This document shows positions 61,913-64,000 of a DNA stretch of 64,000 bases, piece by piece (the first letter of the stretch is position 1; every line of letters begins with the position of its first letter). This stretch comes from Chelonobacter oris. GTDB lineage: Bacteria > Pseudomonadota > Gammaproteobacteria > Enterobacterales > Pasteurellaceae. Made by a program: the position numbers and the translations under genes. The DNA lies in NCBI RefSeq assembly GCF_000772535.1, contig NZ_JSUM01000002.1:103757-167756 (forward strand), given 5' to 3'. The notes below the pieces were generated by a model, which was not told where the DNA came from, searched no databases, and saw only the letters and a program-made list of their open reading frames with translations.

Positions 61913-64000
61913 TTACCATTGATAAGCCACACCGACTCCGGCAGTGGCATCGCCACGGCTGTTATGGGCGGCATTCAGTTTGACAATCACTTTACCGTTA
62001 TCGGAGATACGGGATACCCCCAACGCCAGCGCATTTTGTCCGCCATGCGCACCGCCCGACACCGCAACGGCAGAATGTCCCGGTAAATAGGCTTGCGGCA
62101 GGCTCGACATTGCCGCAGCCGTCGCACCGACACCGTCAATATCTTTCGCCAGCCCGTCAATACGATTATTCACATGATTAATCGCCTGATGGGTGGCGTG
62201 CAATTGGCTGCCGTTAACCGCTTGTTTGGAGGTGGCGGATATTTCACCGTCAGCCACATTGTTGACTGTTTGATTGTTGGCGTTAATACCGTTGCCGTCA
62301 ATATATGTCTTATCGCCCACGTTATAGCGGTTTGCAGTAATCGTATTGAATGTCGGTGCTTCCGCCATCTTCACGCTGATATTCCCATTAGCGTCAACCG
62401 AAGTAGAAATATTGTTTCCGTCCCCTTTGACGGCAATCGAGCTGCCCAACTTGGCAACATAACTGCCGGTATCGGTTTCAAATGTTAACGGTTTTTGCAC
62501 CGCAGCGCTTAAGTTATTGATCGCATCGCCAACCGTATAAACCTGAACCGAATTACCGCTTGCCGGATCCCCGTTGACCACGTTATAAGTCGGCGCCGTA
62601 ATATTGCCGCCGGCATCCATCGTTGCACCGCCGCCTAACGTTTTGGCAATAGACTGTGCATTGTTATACAACTGACCGGTGGTCGCCGCATCGGTTCCGC
62701 CTTGTTTGATCTCTGCCGCTTTCACATTGCCGATCACGGTATTGCCGGCATTAATACCGTCTTTGGATACGGTAATATCACCGACCTTGATGCTTTCATT
62801 GGCGGTAATCGTGTCGACCGTTACCGATTTATTCAGATCAAAGGTTACATTGTTCTCTGTTTTGCTGATCACAATGTTTTTATCAACATTATTCAAATCA
62901 ACCGTTGCCGCCGGCGCAATATTACCGGCGTTAACCCCATTGTTCACCGACAGATTCCAGCCTTTACCCGCCTGCTCGGCAGCTGCATTGGCTTTCTCGT
63001 TTGCGGCTTGAATCGCATCATTGAGATTACGCTTACCGGTTCCGCCAATATTATTGTTGGTATACGAGCCGGTCTCAGGATCATAAACGGTGTTGCCGCC
63101 GATGATGTTTTTCACCCCTTCGCCCTGATTAAACAATTGACCGCCGTTGACGGCATCTTTGCTCCCTTGTGCAATCGTTCCGGCATCAACGTGGCTGATT
63201 TTCTTATCGCCGGCATTGATACCGCCGGCAGAAATCTCAACATCACCTGTTTTCACGCTATCCACGGACAAGTTTTTGTTCAGTGCCACTTCATAAACAG
63301 CCTGACCATTCTCACCCACACTCGGCGTTACCGTCACATTGGCTTCATCGTCAGCCGCTTTAACTTCAGTCTTGGCGGCACCAATTTCCGCTTTTGCTTT
63401 TTCCGACAGGTCAATCTTATAATCGGTGACGTTGCTCGCCTCGGTTGTTGCAGAGGCTACAGAAACCAAATCCGAACCGGCTGTAACCGTACTTTTCTCC
63501 GCATTGACCGTATAAACCGTGTCATTCGCATCAGCAGGATTAACACTGCTTGTTACCGTGGTGTTGTTTCCGGCTTTTACGCTGGCGGTTTTCGCATTAT
63601 CCACCACATTTTTAACGGCATCGTCCAATTGTTTTTTATTCACTGCATCAGCATCGTTTTTGCCCGCACCGATATTACTGATGACATTTCCGCCGTTATC
63701 CAAACCGTTTTCCGTCAAACTAACGGTCGGTTTATTCGGATCCGCCGACACAATCGTCATGCCGTTAGCACCGATCACCGTACGGTTTCCAGCCTGATCA
63801 AGAAATATTGCGCTGTTCAAGTCCGTCAAATCACGCGCCATTTTCAGGATCAAATCCCCATTAACGTTATCTACACGCAGATTTTTATCGGTAACCTCAG
63901 CATCTGCGGCAACGTTGCCTTTAATGCTCAAGGTTTCGTTCAGTTTCTTCGCAATCGCATTACCTGTATCGCCTTGGAATCTCAAGCCGTCGTTTAATGT
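61913..64000 (-). CDS. Trimeric autotransporter adhesin, C-terminal part (runs off window)
   Basis: Surface adhesin of the YadA/Hia type. The frame stays open to base 64000, so the N-terminus and head lie outside; at least 695 residues are seen. The stalk has repeated motifs with variants such as DAVNGGQL, DAATTGQL, QAVNGSQL and GGIN/GDKKISHV, and NxxNVADGEIS necks. The C-terminal 80-90 residues form the YadA anchor barrel (MSSLPQAYLPGHSAVAVSGG, ending VGVAYQW). Probably co-transcribed with the TpgA-like gene that follows. Confidence 0.92.
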   Translation of the reverse strand, partial: TLNDGLRFQGDTGNAIAKKLNETLSIKGNVAADAEVTDKNLRVDNVNGDLILKMARDLTDLNSAIFLDQAGNRTVIGANGMTIVSADPNKPTVSLTENGLDNGGNVISNIGAGKNDADAVNKKQLDDAVKNVVDNAKTASVKAGNNTTVTSSVNPADANDTVYTVNAEKSTVTAGSDLVSVASATTEASNVTDYKIDLSEKAKAEIGAAKTEVKAADDEANVTVTPSVGENGQAVYEVALNKNLSVDSVKTGDVEISAGGINAGDKKISHVDAGTIAQGSKDAVNGGQLFNQGEGVKNIIGGNTVYDPETGSYTNNNIGGTGKRNLNDAIQAANEKANAAAEQAGKGWNLSVNNGVNAGNIAPAATVDLNNVDKNIVISKTENNVTFDLNKSVTVDTITANESIKVGDITVSKDGINAGNTVIGNVKAAEIKQGGTDAATTGQLYNNAQSIAKTLGGGATMDAGGNITAPTYNVVNGDPASGNSVQVYTVGDAINNLSAAVQKPLTFETDTGSYVAKLGSSIAVKGDGNNISTSVDANGNISVKMAEAPTFNTITANRYNVGDKTYIDGNGINANNQTVNNVADGEISATSKQAVNGSQLHATHQAINHVNNRIDGLAKDIDGVGATAAAMSSLPQAYLPGHSAVAVSGGAHGGQNALALGVSRISDNGKVIVKLNAAHNSRGDATAGVGVAYQW

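Noticed and set aside
62702..63997. Long plus-strand open frame of 431 codons antisense to the adhesin
   Set aside because: It mirrors the repetitive, stop-poor adhesin stalk; its amino acid composition shows no family features and no ribosome site supports it.

Overview
The window is chromosomal DNA from a Pasteurellaceae bacterium of the Haemophilus influenzae / Actinobacillus / Basfia-Mannheimia type. The 9-base uptake signal AAGTGCGGT and its complement occur dozens of times in coding and intergenic DNA. The gene order accB-accC-yhdT-panF-prmA, dusB-fis, lpxD-skp-bamA-rseP-cdsA-uppS-dxr-frr-pyrH-tsf-rpsB and a seven-gene his operon are gammaproteobacterial.

Layout. 0.2-6.0 kb (minus strand): a pseudouridine degradation set (HTH-PfkB kinase, PsuG, CNT nucleoside transporter) followed by the uncharacterised glycyl radical enzyme YjjI and its activase YjjW. 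6.4-7.1 kb: a YczE-like membrane protein. 7.1-14.7 kb: the histidine operon hisGDCBHAFI, with a leader peptide holding four consecutive His codons, an attenuator, and a broken RhuM-like gene wedged between hisD and hisC. 14.7-19.3 kb: a DXD glycosyltransferase, four tRNA-Val(UAC) genes, gltX, tRNA-Ala(GGC), an SGNH hydrolase and a sugar acetyltransferase. 19.4-20.7 kb: dusB-fis.

21.0-33.3 kb is an AT-rich island with few uptake signals. I read it as a complete sulfo-EMP (sulfoglycolysis) cluster for sulfoquinovose (SQ), the head group of the plant and cyanobacterial sulfolipid. It encodes the sulfoquinovosidase YihQ, SQ isomerase YihS, sulfofructose kinase YihV, aldolase YihT, sulfolactaldehyde reductase YihU and the DeoR-type regulator YihW. 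The transport genes differ from E. coli: a tripartite TRAP transporter (DctP, DctQ, DctM) replaces the YihO/YihP permeases, a TauE/SafE exporter is present, and a GalM-type mutarotase stands in for YihR. The island lies exactly between prmA and dusB-fis, which are neighbours in E. coli and H. influenzae, so it looks inserted. Proposed flow: SQ or SQ-glycerol enters by TRAP; YihQ hydrolyses, the mutarotase equilibrates anomers, and YihS, YihV and YihT give DHAP plus sulfolactaldehyde; YihU makes dihydroxypropanesulfonate (DHPS), which leaves by TauE.

33.4-44.4 kb (minus): prmA, panF, yhdT, accC, accB, aroQ, then the menaquinone genes menF-menD-menH-menB-menC (menE is not here). 44.6-45.8 kb: alaA. 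45.8-60.8 kb (minus): rnhB, lpxB, lpxA, fabZ, lpxD, skp, bamA, rseP, cdsA, uppS, dxr, frr, pyrH, tsf, rpsB, covering lipid A, outer-membrane assembly, phospholipid and isoprenoid synthesis, and translation. 61.1-64.0 kb: a TpgA-like BamE/OmpA-domain lipoprotein behind the C-terminal part of a trimeric autotransporter adhesin that runs off the right edge. Bases 1-219 are AT-rich and hold no gene that I can support.
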